This document shows, one piece after another, positions 23,666 to 31,771 of a DNA stretch of 33,787 nt. The notes below the pieces were generated by a model. That model was given only the letters and a program-made list of their open reading frames with translations, searched no databases and was not told where the DNA came from. The stretch's first letter is position 1. The number at the start of each line of letters is the position of its first letter. The stretch is taken from the NCBI GenBank assembly GCA_014896375.1, contig JADBKN010000011.1, positions 1-33,787 of the forward strand, in the 5' to 3' direction. Both the position numbers and the translations under genes were made by a program. Source of the DNA: Bacillota bacterium (GTDB taxonomy: Bacteria; Bacillota; Sulfobacillia; RBS10-35; Bu92).

Positions 23666-24547
23666 ATGCGGCTCGTGACGTTTGAAGCCGGCGGGCGCCG
23701 GAGTGTGGGGGCGGTCCGGGAGGGGCGGATCGTCGACCTCGGGGATCTCTTTCCCTCGATGCTCGACCTCATCGCAGCCGGGGAGGAGGGGCTGGCCGCG
23801 GCGCGCCGGCGCGTGGAGTCCGCGGCGGGGGGGCACGAGCTCGCGGGCGTGCGGCTCCTTGCCCCGATCCCGGAACCGCGCCGCAACGTGTTCTGCGTGG
23901 GCTGGAACTACCGGGCGCACTTCCTTGAGGGGAAGGGCAAGCGGATGATGGACAAGGAGGAGCTGCCGGAGTTCCCGGCCTTCTTCGACAAGGCCACGAC
24001 GGCCGTCATCGGGCCGGACGATCCGATCCCCTTCGACAGCCGCCTGTCCACGCAGCTCGACTACGAGGCCGAGCTGGCCGTCGTCATCGGCCGCGGTGGG
24101 CGCAGCATCCGCGAGGCTGCGGCGCGCGTGCACATCTTCGGGTACACCGTGGCCAACGACGTGTCCTGGCGGGACCTGCAACGCCGCCACGGCGGCCAGT
24201 GGCTCAAGGGGAAGAGCATCGACGGCAGTTGCCCCCTCGGCCCGTGGATCGTCACGGCGGACGAGATCCCGGATCCCCAGGACCTCGACATCCGCCTGCG
24301 CGTCAACGGCGTCCTCAAGCAGGATTCGAACACGGGCTACATGATCTTCCCCGTGGACCGGCTCATCGCGGAATTGTCTCTCGGCATGACGCTCCTGCCG
24401 GGCGACATCCTCCTCACAGGGACTCCGGAGGGCGTCGGGTTCGCGCGCACGCCGGCGGAGTTCCTGCGGCCGGGCGACGAGGTCGAGGTCGAGGTCGAGG
24501 GCGTCGGCACGCTGCGCAACCGCGTCGTGGAGGCGCCGCTGGTCTAG
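23666..24547 (+). CDS. Fumarylacetoacetate hydrolase-family enzyme
   Basis: 293 aa, an N-terminal small domain followed by the FAH catalytic domain. The metal site is visible in LDYEAELAVVIGRGG (two Glu) and in GYTVANDVSWRDLQ (Asp), and the family end block GDILLTGTPEGVGFAR is complete. GWNYRAHFLE and FFDKATTAVIGPDDPIP are typical. Members hydrolyse C-C bonds or decarboxylate acylpyruvates, oxaloacetate or aromatic ring-cleavage products; the exact substrate cannot be told. The ATG at 23666 follows GGAGGCGGAAGG. Its TAG stop shares the palindrome CTAG with the stop of the convergent membrane-protein gene. Confidence 0.92.
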   Translation: MRLVTFEAGGRRSVGAVREGRIVDLGDLFPSMLDLIAAGEEGLAAARRRVESAAGGHELAGVRLLAPIPEPRRNVFCVGWNYRAHFLEGKGKRMMDKEELPEFPAFFDKATTAVIGPDDPIPFDSRLSTQLDYEAELAVVIGRGGRSIREAAARVHIFGYTVANDVSWRDLQRRHGGQWLKGKSIDGSCPLGPWIVTADEIPDPQDLDIRLRVNGVLKQDSNTGYMIFPVDRLIAELSLGMTLLPGDILLTGTPEGVGFARTPAEFLRPGDEVEVEVEGVGTLRNRVVEAPLV

Positions 24548-25251
24548 AGACCGCCGGAGGCCAGCGGATGCCCGGTCTCGCCCGCCGCGCCCGCGCGAGC
24601 GCGGCGGGCGAGGTTTTCGAGCCGATCCGCCAGGACGGCCCAGGCGCTCGCGGCGAAGAAGGCGTCGGCCAGGCCCTTGACGGCTTCCTCCAGCGTCTGT
24701 TCCAGCCGTTCGACGGCGACGGGCATCTCGAACGGGTTGACCGAGTCGGCGGCGAACGCGGCGCCGGCGAGCGCGACGGCCGCCACCAGCAGCCACGTGG
24801 CCAGCGGATGCGGCCGGTAGAGGCGCATCACCGTCGGCAGCATGAGAAGGGCGATCAAGAAGTAGACGAGGGTGACGTAGTCGCCGGGGGCGCCCCACGG
24901 GAGGCGCCAGCCCAGCGGTGCGAGCACGCGGTCCCGAATGCGCTCGTGGAACGCGAAGCGGTCGTCCGCCATGAGGTAGAGGAAGCCGAGGGCGACGAGC
25001 CACCAGCCTCTGCGCTCCGCGCGCGGCCGCCCCGCGAGGTCCGAGGTCAGGGCCAGCACGACGGCGCAGCCGGCCGTGGTGTAGAGGAGCAGCGCCTTCA
25101 GGAAGGTGAACGGCGTCTCCTCGAGCGCGATCCACAGCCAGTACCGGGGCCAGCGGGCCCACGCGAGAAAGGCCGTGGCCGCGGCCATGCCGAGGGGAAG
25201 CAGGACGGCCGCCCATCGCGCCGTGCGCTGGAGCGGCGTCAGCGCAGCCAT
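24544..25251 (-). CDS. Unknown integral membrane protein, 235 aa
   Basis: About six hydrophobic segments. Between segments three and four sits MADDRFAFHERIRDRV, an acidic/His motif followed by a membrane stretch; similar D/E-xx-x-HE motifs occur in uncharacterised bacterial membrane proteins, and the His and acids could bind a metal, but I can assign no function. After the last helix a soluble tail with AAVERLEQTLEE-like charged helices and an Arg/Ala-rich end remains in the cytoplasm. The ATG at 25251 lies within the end of the hydroxyacid dehydrogenase gene (13-nt overlap), so the pair is probably co-transcribed. It converges on the FAH gene with overlapping stops. Confidence 0.75.
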   Translation of the reverse strand: MAALTPLQRTARWAAVLLPLGMAAATAFLAWARWPRYWLWIALEETPFTFLKALLLYTTAGCAVVLALTSDLAGRPRAERRGWWLVALGFLYLMADDRFAFHERIRDRVLAPLGWRLPWGAPGDYVTLVYFLIALLMLPTVMRLYRPHPLATWLLVAAVALAGAAFAADSVNPFEMPVAVERLEQTLEEAVKGLADAFFAASAWAVLADRLENLARRARAGAAGETGHPLASGGL

Positions 25252-26252
25252 GCCGCCCTCGCCGGCTCCGCGGCCTCCCGCCGGACCACGTTCCGCGGCG
25301 CGCCCTCCGCCAGCGCGATCACGTTCCGAACCCATTCCTCGTACCCCCGATCCAACGCCTCTTGAGAATACCAGGCCGTGTGGCCCGTTTCGACGATGCG
25401 CCCCTCTTCCACAAGCCGCGCGGCGGCCACGCGGTCGCGGAGGACGTCGTCGACGGCGTAACCCCGGAGGTGGCCGGCGGCGATGGCGCGCACCACGGCG
25501 CCCTCGTCCACAAGGTCCGCGCGGGCGACGTTGACGAGCACGGCGCCCGGCCGCATCCGCCGCAGCTCCGCCATGCCGATGAGCGGCGGCGCGTTCCAGC
25601 GGGCGGGCAGGTGGAGCGTGACGACGTCGCTTTCGGAGAGCAGCGTGGGCAGGTCGAAGTATTCGAGATCCGCCACGGGCTGGCGCGGGTCGCAGGCGAT
25701 CACGCGCATGCCGAACGCCGCCGCGAGGCGCGCCACCCGCGACCCGATGCGGCCGACGCCCACGACGCCCACCGTCTTTCCATGAAGCTCCCAGCCGCGC
25801 ACCGACGTGCCGGGCGGCACGCGGCCCATCACGCGGTCCCGGCTGAGGTGGATCCGCCTCGACAGCGCCAGCATGAGGCCCAGCGTGTGTTCCGCGACGG
25901 AGATGGCCGAGTAGTCCGGCAGGTGACAAAGGAGGATGCCGCGCCGTTCGAGCGCGTCGAGGTCCGCGAAGTCGACCCCCGTGGCGAAGACGGCAATGCC
26001 CTTGAGCGAGGGCGGCAGCCCGGCGACGGTCGCCGCGTCCAGCGGCGGCAGCGTTCGCGGCGTCAGCGCGGCGTAGTCCGCATCGGCAAGCACCTGCGCC
26101 AGTTCGGCCGGAGACATCCGTTCCGTACGGCGGCGAAACGTCACGTCGGCGGCCGCCTGCAGGCGCTCCACGTGGTGCGGCGAAAACGTGTCCCGTCCGG
26201 CAGCCGTGACGATCACGACTTTCGGCCGCCTTGGAGATCGCGTTGAGGCCAA
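25239..26252 (-). CDS. D-isomer-specific 2-hydroxyacid dehydrogenase family protein
   Basis: 337 aa NAD(P)-dependent oxidoreductase. The Rossmann motif GVVGVGRIGSRVA, the segment VAEHTLGLMLALSRR, the block VNVARADLVDEGAVVRAI with the substrate-binding Arg, and a catalytic-type His in ETGHTAWYS are present. The usual acidic partner appears as Asp in YAVDDVL. This resembles phosphoglycerate-, glycerate- or formate-type dehydrogenases; the true substrate is unknown. The TTG at 26252 is preceded by AAAGGAGG 7 nt upstream, one of the best ribosome sites here. The next gene starts inside its 3' end. Confidence 0.9.
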   Translation of the reverse strand: MASTRSPRRPKVVIVTAAGRDTFSPHHVERLQAAADVTFRRRTERMSPAELAQVLADADYAALTPRTLPPLDAATVAGLPPSLKGIAVFATGVDFADLDALERRGILLCHLPDYSAISVAEHTLGLMLALSRRIHLSRDRVMGRVPPGTSVRGWELHGKTVGVVGVGRIGSRVARLAAAFGMRVIACDPRQPVADLEYFDLPTLLSESDVVTLHLPARWNAPPLIGMAELRRMRPGAVLVNVARADLVDEGAVVRAIAAGHLRGYAVDDVLRDRVAAARLVEEGRIVETGHTAWYSQEALDRGYEEWVRNVIALAEGAPRNVVRREAAEPARAAWLR

Positions 26253-26373
26253 TCGAATGCCTCCTTTACGCAGATGTCGGCCAGCGTGTATGGACGTCGC
26301 ATCCGGCCCCGGGTTCCCGGCGCGCGCCGTTCGCCCGGCGAAGGAGTATCCTTAACGAGAGGAGGTGCGGCCG

Positions 26374-27390
26374 TTGGCCGGGCCCGACGTCCAGACGATG
26401 CCGCTGCACGGTCTGCTGATCGACCGGTTCGGCCGCGTGGTGCGGAAGTTGCGCGTCTCGCTCACGGACCGTTGCAACTTCCGCTGCGTCTACTGCATGC
26501 CGGAAGACGCCGAGTTCATGCCCCGGGACGAGCTGCTCACCTTCGACGAGATCGAGCGCGTCGTCCGCATTTGCGCGGCCATGGGCGTCGACACGATCCG
26601 CCTCACGGGCGGCGAGCCGCTCCTCCGGCCGGGCGCGGCGGAGATCACGGCCCGGCTCAAGCGCGTGCCGGGCGTCCGCAAGATCTCCATGACGACGAAC
26701 GGCTACATGTTGCCGCACCTCGCCCGTGATCTGAAGCGCGCCGGGCTGGACGGGGTCAACATCAGCCTGGACACCCTGGACCGCGAGCGCTTCAAGCGCA
26801 TCGCGCGGCGCGACTACATCGACCACGTGTACGCCGGCCTGCGCGCCGCGGAAGAGGCCGGCCTCGCGCCGATCAAGATCAACTGCGTCGTCATGCGCGG
26901 CGTCAACGATGACGAGGTCGCCGACTTCCTCCGCTGGGCGCGGGAATTTCCTTATGTGGTGCGCTTTATCGAGTTCATGCCGCTCGACGGCGACCGGATC
27001 TGGCAGAGGCGGCTCGTCTTCACGATGGAGGAGATCCTGGAGCGCGCCCGCGAGGTGGGTCCGTTCGAGGAGGTCACGCCCGACCGTGCGAGCCCGGCCC
27101 GGACCTTCCGCTTCCTCGACGGACGGGGGGAGTTCGGCGTGATCGCCTCGGTGACACAGCCCTTCTGCGACCACTGCGACCGCATCCGGCTCACGCAGGA
27201 CGGCCGCATCCGCAACTGCCTGTTCGCGGTGGAGGAGACGGACCTGCGCGCGCTCCTGCGCGGCGGGGCGGACGACGCGGCCGTCGAGCGGCGCATCCGC
27301 GAGGCCGTGTGGGCGAAGTGGGCGGGACATCGCATCGACGCCTCGGACTTCGTCCGGCCCGAGCGGGCGATGTACAAGATCGGAGGCTGA
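26374..27390 (+). CDS. moaA: GTP 3',8-cyclase MoaA (molybdenum cofactor)
   Basis: 338 aa radical-SAM enzyme for the first step of molybdopterin synthesis: GTP to 3',8-cyclo-GTP. The N-terminal [4Fe-4S] motif CNFRCVYCMP and the C-terminal cluster cysteines in PFCDHCDRIRLTQDG and RNCLF are intact, RLTGGEPLLR binds SAM, and the protein ends in the essential Gly-Gly (MYKIGG). The TTG at 26374 is chosen for AGGAGG 8 nt upstream; an ATG at 26398 is a second option. The xdhC-like gene begins 3 nt after its stop, pointing to a molybdoenzyme somewhere in the genome. Confidence 0.96.
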   Translation: MAGPDVQTMPLHGLLIDRFGRVVRKLRVSLTDRCNFRCVYCMPEDAEFMPRDELLTFDEIERVVRICAAMGVDTIRLTGGEPLLRPGAAEITARLKRVPGVRKISMTTNGYMLPHLARDLKRAGLDGVNISLDTLDRERFKRIARRDYIDHVYAGLRAAEEAGLAPIKINCVVMRGVNDDEVADFLRWAREFPYVVRFIEFMPLDGDRIWQRRLVFTMEEILERAREVGPFEEVTPDRASPARTFRFLDGRGEFGVIASVTQPFCDHCDRIRLTQDGRIRNCLFAVEETDLRALLRGGADDAAVERRIREAVWAKWAGHRIDASDFVRPERAMYKIGG

Positions 27391-27393
27391 AGC

Positions 27394-28524
27394 GTGCGCG
27401 AGTCGACGCTCTGGCGGGCCGACGCCGAGCGGGCGCTGGCGCGGCCCGGCACGGTGGTGGCCGTGGTGGTGGACGTGCGCGGCTCCGCCTTCCGTCGTGA
27501 GGGCGCCCGGCTGTTCGTGTGGCCCGAGGGGGATTGGGCGGGCAACATCTCCGGCGGCTGCCTGGAGCCGGACGTGGCCATGCTGGCGGAGGAGGTGCGG
27601 AGGAGCGGTCGTGCGCTAACGCGGCGTTACAACCTGGCCGAGGACGAGATGTGGGGTCTCGGGCTCGGCTGCGGCGGCGACGTGGAAGTGCTGATCGAGC
27701 CTTTCCGCGCGGAGATGTACCGCCTCATGCTGTCCGCGCCGGAGGGCGGCGTGCGTGTCCGGCTGTTGCCGGAGGATGGCGCGGGAGGGGCGGACGGCGC
27801 GCACGGCGGAAGTGGCCCGGACGGCCGCAGCGGCGCCGGCGGCGCGCCGGACGAAGCCTGGTGGACACCCGCGGACGCCGGCGGCCTGCCGGCGGAGCTG
27901 GCGCGCGCGGCCGCCGCGCGCTACCGGCGCGGGCTGCCCGGCACGGAACGGGCCGGCGGGCGGCGCGTCTTCTTCGACGTGGTCCTGCCGCCGCGGCGCC
28001 TCGTGGTGTGCGGCGCCGGCCACGACAGCCTGCCGCTCGTGGATCTCGCGGCCGCGGCCGGCTTTTCCGTGATCGTCGTCGACCCTCGCCCGGCGTACGC
28101 GCACGCCGGCCGCTTCCCGCGCGCGGCCGCCATCGAGTGCGGCGAGGCGGCGGAGGTGCTGCCGCGGCTCGGCCTGGGGCCGCGGGACGCCGTCGTGATC
28201 CAGCACCATCACAAGCGGCGCGACCAGGACGCGCTCGCCGCGGCGCTCCGCACCCGCGTGGGGTACATCGGGCAGTTGGGGCCGCGCTCTCGTACGCAGG
28301 AGATGCTGGCGGCCATCGGCGGACCGCCGCCCGAGCGGGAGCCGCGCTTGCGCTCACCGGTGGGGCTGGACCTGGGCGCCGAGTCGCCGGAGCAGTTGGC
28401 GGTGAGCATCGTCGGCGAGCTCCTGGCCTGGGCCAACGGCCATCCGGCGGGATTCCTGCGCGATCGGCGCGGCCCCATCCACCTCGCTCCCGGCGCGGTG
28501 GACGCCGGGGGTGAAGCCGTCTGA
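27394..28524 (+). CDS. XdhC/CoxI-family molybdoenzyme chaperone
   Basis: 376 aa. The N-terminal XdhC_CoxI domain shows RGSAFRREGARLFV and NISGGCLEPDV; after a Gly/Ala-rich spacer (about 130-155) a Rossmann-like domain follows (RRLVVCGAGHDSLPL, VVDPRPAYA), then QHHHKRRDQDAL and YIGQLGPRSR. Such proteins bind the molybdenum cofactor and help sulfurate and insert it into xanthine- or CO-dehydrogenase-type enzymes. GTG at 27394 with GGAGG 7 nt upstream, just behind moaA, which fits a Mo-cofactor unit. No molybdoenzyme subunits are in the window. Its TGA overlaps a CTG that probably starts the next gene. Confidence 0.92.
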   Translation: MRESTLWRADAERALARPGTVVAVVVDVRGSAFRREGARLFVWPEGDWAGNISGGCLEPDVAMLAEEVRRSGRALTRRYNLAEDEMWGLGLGCGGDVEVLIEPFRAEMYRLMLSAPEGGVRVRLLPEDGAGGADGAHGGSGPDGRSGAGGAPDEAWWTPADAGGLPAELARAAAARYRRGLPGTERAGGRRVFFDVVLPPRRLVVCGAGHDSLPLVDLAAAAGFSVIVVDPRPAYAHAGRFPRAAAIECGEAAEVLPRLGLGPRDAVVIQHHHKRRDQDALAAALRTRVGYIGQLGPRSRTQEMLAAIGGPPPEREPRLRSPVGLDLGAESPEQLAVSIVGELLAWANGHPAGFLRDRRGPIHLAPGAVDAGGEAV

Positions 28525-30011
28525 AGGCCTTCGTCTTCGTCACCGGCGCGTCCGTGATGGCGCTGGAGATGGCGGCCTCGCGCCTCCTCGCGCCCTACTT
28601 CGGCACATCGCAGCTCGTCTGGGCGAACCTCATCGGCCTCATCCTCATCGGGCTCTCCCTCGGTTACGCCTACGGCGGCCGCCTGGCCGACCGGCGCCCG
28701 GAACCGCGCCTGCTCTACGGCCTCGTGCTGGCGGCGGGCGTGTACCAGGCGCTCATTCCACTCCTCGCCCGCCCGGTGCTCTCCGCCATGCTCGGCGGCT
28801 GGTTCGGCACGCCCGTGACGGTCATCGCCGCCTCCTTCGCCGCCATCCTGCTCATCTTTCTGCCGCCGGTCGTCATCCTCGCGATGGTCAGCCCCTTCAC
28901 CATCCGGCTCGCCACGAAGGACGTGGCGGAGAGCGGGCGCGTGGCGGGCGGCCTCTACGCCGCGTCCACGCTGGGCAGCATCGCCGGCACGTTCGTGCCG
29001 GCCTTCCTCACCATCCCCTTCCTCGGCACGAAGGAGACGATCTTCCTCTTCGCCGCCCTGCAGATCGCGGTCGCCGCCTGGCGGCTCGGCCGGCCGCTCC
29101 ACGCCCTCTGGCTTCTGGTGCCGGCGGCCGCGGCGGCGCTCACCCCGGGTGTGGTCAAGCCCGTGGCCGGGCTGCTCTTCGAGGACGACACACTGTATCA
29201 GTACGTACAGGTGGTGGAGGAGGGCGGGGAGCGCCTGCTCGTCATCAACGAGGGCGGCGGGATCCAGTCGGTCTACGACCCTCACCATCTCCTGACGGGC
29301 CTCTACACGGACAGCTTCGCCGTGCTGCCGTTCCTCGCGCGCCCCGCCGGGCCGCGGCCGGAGCGGGCGCTCGTCATCGGCTCCGCCGGCGGTACGCTCT
29401 TCCGCATCTGGGACCGTCTCGTGCGGCCGCGGCTGCCGATGGAGATGTGGGGCGTGGAGATCGATCCCGTGGTGGCGAGCCTCGGTCCGCGCTACTTCGG
29501 GCTGCGCGGCGACGAGGCGCGCGTGGTCGTGGCCGACGGGCGCGTGGCGCTCGCGCGCTTCCGGGAGCCCTTCGACCTCGTCGTCGTCGACGCGTATGCG
29601 AACCAGCTCTACATCCCCTTCCAGCTCTCCACGCGCGAGTTCTTCGCCGAAGTGCGCCGGCGGCTGGCGCCGCAAGGCCTCCTCGCCCTCAACGTGAACG
29701 CCACCGGCGACGACGCTCCGCTCCTCTTGGCCTTCGAGCGCACCGTGGCCGACGTCTTCCCCTACACATACGTGGCCAAGGTGCGCGGGCCGCTGAACTA
29801 CATGGTGCTGGGCGCCGCGCGGCCGCTGGACTTGCGGCCGCTGGAGGAGCTGCGCGGCTCGGGAGATCTGGCCCCGCTGGCGGCCGAACTGCAGGCTGCG
29901 CTGCGGCCGGCCGACGGCAGCGGCGGCATCCTCCTCACAGACGACCGCGCTCCCGTGGAGTACCTGACGAACGCGATGGTGCTCAGCGCCGTGCGCCGCT
30001 CCATCCGCTGA
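28521..30011 (+). CDS. Membrane-anchored spermidine-synthase-like methyltransferase-fold protein, probable CTG start
   Basis: About 496 aa. The N-terminal half has about six membrane helices (LEMAASRLLAPYFGTS, LGYAYGGRLADRR, PFTIRLA). The C-terminal half (from about 245) is a spermidine-synthase/SAM-dependent fold: RALVIGSAGGTLFR, WGVEIDPVV, VVVADGRVAL, LVVVDAYANQLY. This fused type is common in bacteria and its reaction is usually unknown. The first ATG/GTG in frame is at 28554, but homologous-looking sequence (FVFVTGAS) extends upstream and the frame closes at a TGA at 28512. The only near-start codon left is CTG at 28521, overlapping the xdhC stop as CTGA, with GGGGGTGA before it. Confidence 0.85.
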   Translation: MKAFVFVTGASVMALEMAASRLLAPYFGTSQLVWANLIGLILIGLSLGYAYGGRLADRRPEPRLLYGLVLAAGVYQALIPLLARPVLSAMLGGWFGTPVTVIAASFAAILLIFLPPVVILAMVSPFTIRLATKDVAESGRVAGGLYAASTLGSIAGTFVPAFLTIPFLGTKETIFLFAALQIAVAAWRLGRPLHALWLLVPAAAAALTPGVVKPVAGLLFEDDTLYQYVQVVEEGGERLLVINEGGGIQSVYDPHHLLTGLYTDSFAVLPFLARPAGPRPERALVIGSAGGTLFRIWDRLVRPRLPMEMWGVEIDPVVASLGPRYFGLRGDEARVVVADGRVALARFREPFDLVVVDAYANQLYIPFQLSTREFFAEVRRRLAPQGLLALNVNATGDDAPLLLAFERTVADVFPYTYVAKVRGPLNYMVLGAARPLDLRPLEELRGSGDLAPLAAELQAALRPADGSGGILLTDDRAPVEYLTNAMVLSAVRRSIR

Positions 30012-30092
30012 CGGCGCCGTCCTGCTATCATGGGTGGGAACGGGGCCGGGCCTGGGGTGGCAGGCGGCCCCGCCGCGAGAGGGGTGCGGAGC

Positions 30093-30755
30093 GTGGCACT
30101 TGGGATGGGCCGCCGGCGCAGCGCCGCCGCTTTCCTGGGGTTTGCGGCCTGGGTGGTGGCGGGCGCGGCGGCGGCGATCGTCGTGCTCTACGGACTGAAC
30201 GCCTTTGTGGCACCGTCCGGGGCGCCGTGGGAGCGCCTCTGGGTGCTGCGCGCCCACTCCTGGGCCGGGCCGGCGGGCGTGCGCGCGATGGCGCTCGTGA
30301 CGGAGCTCGGCTACGCGCGGCCGATCGCCGCCATCGGTCTCGCGGTGGTCGTGTACTGGATCTGGCGGGGGACCGCATGGAAGGCCCTCGTCCTGGCCGT
30401 GGACACGCTCGTCCTGGAGGCCTTGAACACCTATACGAAGAACGCCTTCCACCGCCTGCGGCCGAACCTCTTCCCGCATGAGGCGGTCGCCGGCTACTCC
30501 TTTCCCAGCGGCCACGCCTTCGCGGCCGTGGCCTTCTTCGGGTGCGCCGCCTACCTCATGGCGAAGGGCGCGCCGCGCCGCACGCGGCGGCTCATATGGT
30601 GGGCGTGGGGTGTGCTGGCGCTGCTCCTCGGCCTGAGCCGCCTGGTCCTGGGCGTGCACTATCCGACGGACGTCATCGGCGGCTACCTCGCCGGGGCCGC
30701 GCTCCTCGGCGGGGTCGTGGCCGGCGTGAGGCGCTGGCGCGCCGCGGAGGATTGA
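30093..30755 (+). CDS. PAP2-family membrane phosphatase
   Basis: 220 aa, five or six membrane helices. All three motifs of the acid phosphatase/PAP2 superfamily are present: KNAFHRLRP, PSGHAFA and SRLVLGVHYPTDV with the catalytic His residues. It probably dephosphorylates a lipid phosphate such as undecaprenyl pyrophosphate or phosphatidate on the outer face. The GTG at 30093 follows a GAGGGG/GGAG-rich leader; an ATG at 30030 is in frame but lacks a ribosome site and coincides with a TATCAT that could be a -10. The DUF420 gene follows after 5 nt. Confidence 0.88.
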   Translation: MALGMGRRRSAAAFLGFAAWVVAGAAAAIVVLYGLNAFVAPSGAPWERLWVLRAHSWAGPAGVRAMALVTELGYARPIAAIGLAVVVYWIWRGTAWKALVLAVDTLVLEALNTYTKNAFHRLRPNLFPHEAVAGYSFPSGHAFAAVAFFGCAAYLMAKGAPRRTRRLIWWAWGVLALLLGLSRLVLGVHYPTDVIGGYLAGAALLGGVVAGVRRWRAAED

Positions 30756-30760
30756 ATCCG

Positions 30761-31174
30761 GTGCACGGCGTGTCCCTCGCCGCTCTGGATACGGCTTGCA
30801 TTGTGCTCAGCGGGGCGGCGCTGGTGCTCGGGCGCTGGCGTATCGCGCGCGGCGACGTGCGCGGCCACAAGGCCGCCATGCTCACGGCGAGCGCCTTCGC
30901 GTTCCTCTTTCTGGTCCTCTACCTCCTGCGCGGGCAGCTGGAGGGCGTCGTGCACTACGACCGCACCGGCCCGCAGCGCTGGATCTACTTCACCGTACTC
31001 ACCGTCCACACCATCCTCGCCACGGCCGTCGTGCCGCTCGCCGCCGTGACGCTCTCTCGCGCGCTCCGCGGGCGGTTCGCAGCTCACCGCCGCGTGGCCC
31101 GCTGGACGTTTCCCATCTGGCTGACGGTCGCCGTCACCGGCTGGCTCATCTACCTTCTGCTTTACGTGTTCTGA
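30761..31174 (+). CDS. DUF420 membrane protein (CtaM-like)
   Basis: 137 aa with four membrane segments. Conserved family pieces: GHKAAMLTA with His and Met, VLTVHTILA, and HRRVARWTFPIWLTVAVTGW. In staphylococci and relatives a DUF420 protein, CtaM, is needed for maturation of aa3-type heme-copper oxidases, which agrees with ctaA in this window. The GTG at 30761 is used with GGAGG 10 nt upstream; a TTG at 30752 overlapping the PAP2 stop is in frame but would leave no room for the ribosome site. Confidence 0.85.
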   Translation: MHGVSLAALDTACIVLSGAALVLGRWRIARGDVRGHKAAMLTASAFAFLFLVLYLLRGQLEGVVHYDRTGPQRWIYFTVLTVHTILATAVVPLAAVTLSRALRGRFAAHRRVARWTFPIWLTVAVTGWLIYLLLYVF

Positions 31175-31374
31175 GATCTGGTCGGGCTCTCTCCCGCAGG
31201 TGCGAATGAGTCGCGGGACCGGTCCATGGAGCGGCCCCCGCCCGATGCGCGCCCGCGCGCGCTTTGCTGAACGGCGCCGCGCGTTGTCCGGTGAGCCAAT
31301 GCAATGACCCACCATGTGCCCGCCAAAGATTTGCAAAACGGATCGATTGACTCTTCCGATGACACAATGAAAGC

Positions 31375-31403
31375 TTGCTATGGGCCGGACGAGCCGCTAC
31401 GAT
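31375..31403 (+). promoter_or_regulatory. Sigma-A-type promoter for the zinc-finger/ZIP gene pair
   Basis: TTGCTA (31375-31380) and TACGAT (31398-31403) are separated by exactly 17 bp, 24 nt ahead of the GTG of the zinc-finger gene. The 200 bp upstream, back to the DUF420 stop, carry no other recognisable gene. Confidence 0.6.
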
Positions 31404-31426
31404 GGCATCGTTTGGAGTGATTGAGA

Positions 31427-31771
31427 GTGGCCCCGGTGGTCAAGCCATGTGAGATCTGCGCGGCGCCCATGGTGCTGCCGCCGTCGGTGGCGAGCCGGCG
31501 GCGCACGTGCTCGCGGTCCTGCCAGGCGCGGCTTCTGTCCGCGGAACGGCGCGGCAGCGGCAACCCGAACTATCGCCGCGGCCCGGCGGAATGGCGCTGC
31601 GCGTTCTGCGGCCGGCCCTTCGCCGACCGGTATTACGTGGCCCGGCGGAAGTACTGTTGCCGCGACTGCCAGCGCCTCGACCGCATGGACTGCCGGCGCA
31701 CGGAAGCGCGGGCGCTGCGGCGCGGGCGCACGCGGGAGAGTGCGAGCGAAGGAGGCGAGCCGGCGTGCTAG
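31427..31771 (+). CDS. Small double zinc-finger protein, related to HNH-nuclease accessory modules
   Basis: 114 aa, strongly basic. Two similar Cys4 modules are seen: CEICAAPM...RRRTCSRSC (C-x2-C...C-x3-C) and CAFCGRPF...RRKYCCRDC. Between them GSGNPNYRRG resembles the linker found in HNH homing-endonuclease and phage recombination-associated proteins, where such fingers bind DNA. No HNH nuclease motif is present, so it is either a DNA-binding protein in its own right or a cut-down relative. GTG at 31427 with GGAGTGA 6 nt upstream. The ZIP gene starts 7 nt before its stop; the two share a promoter. Function unknown. Confidence 0.72.
   Translation: MAPVVKPCEICAAPMVLPPSVASRRRTCSRSCQARLLSAERRGSGNPNYRRGPAEWRCAFCGRPFADRYYVARRKYCCRDCQRLDRMDCRRTEARALRRGRTRESASEGGEPAC

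Noticed and set aside
28209-30659. A minus-strand open frame of about 810 codons opposite the spermidine-synthase-like gene
   Set aside because: Mirror of conserved membrane and Rossmann codons; charged low-complexity product without any domain.
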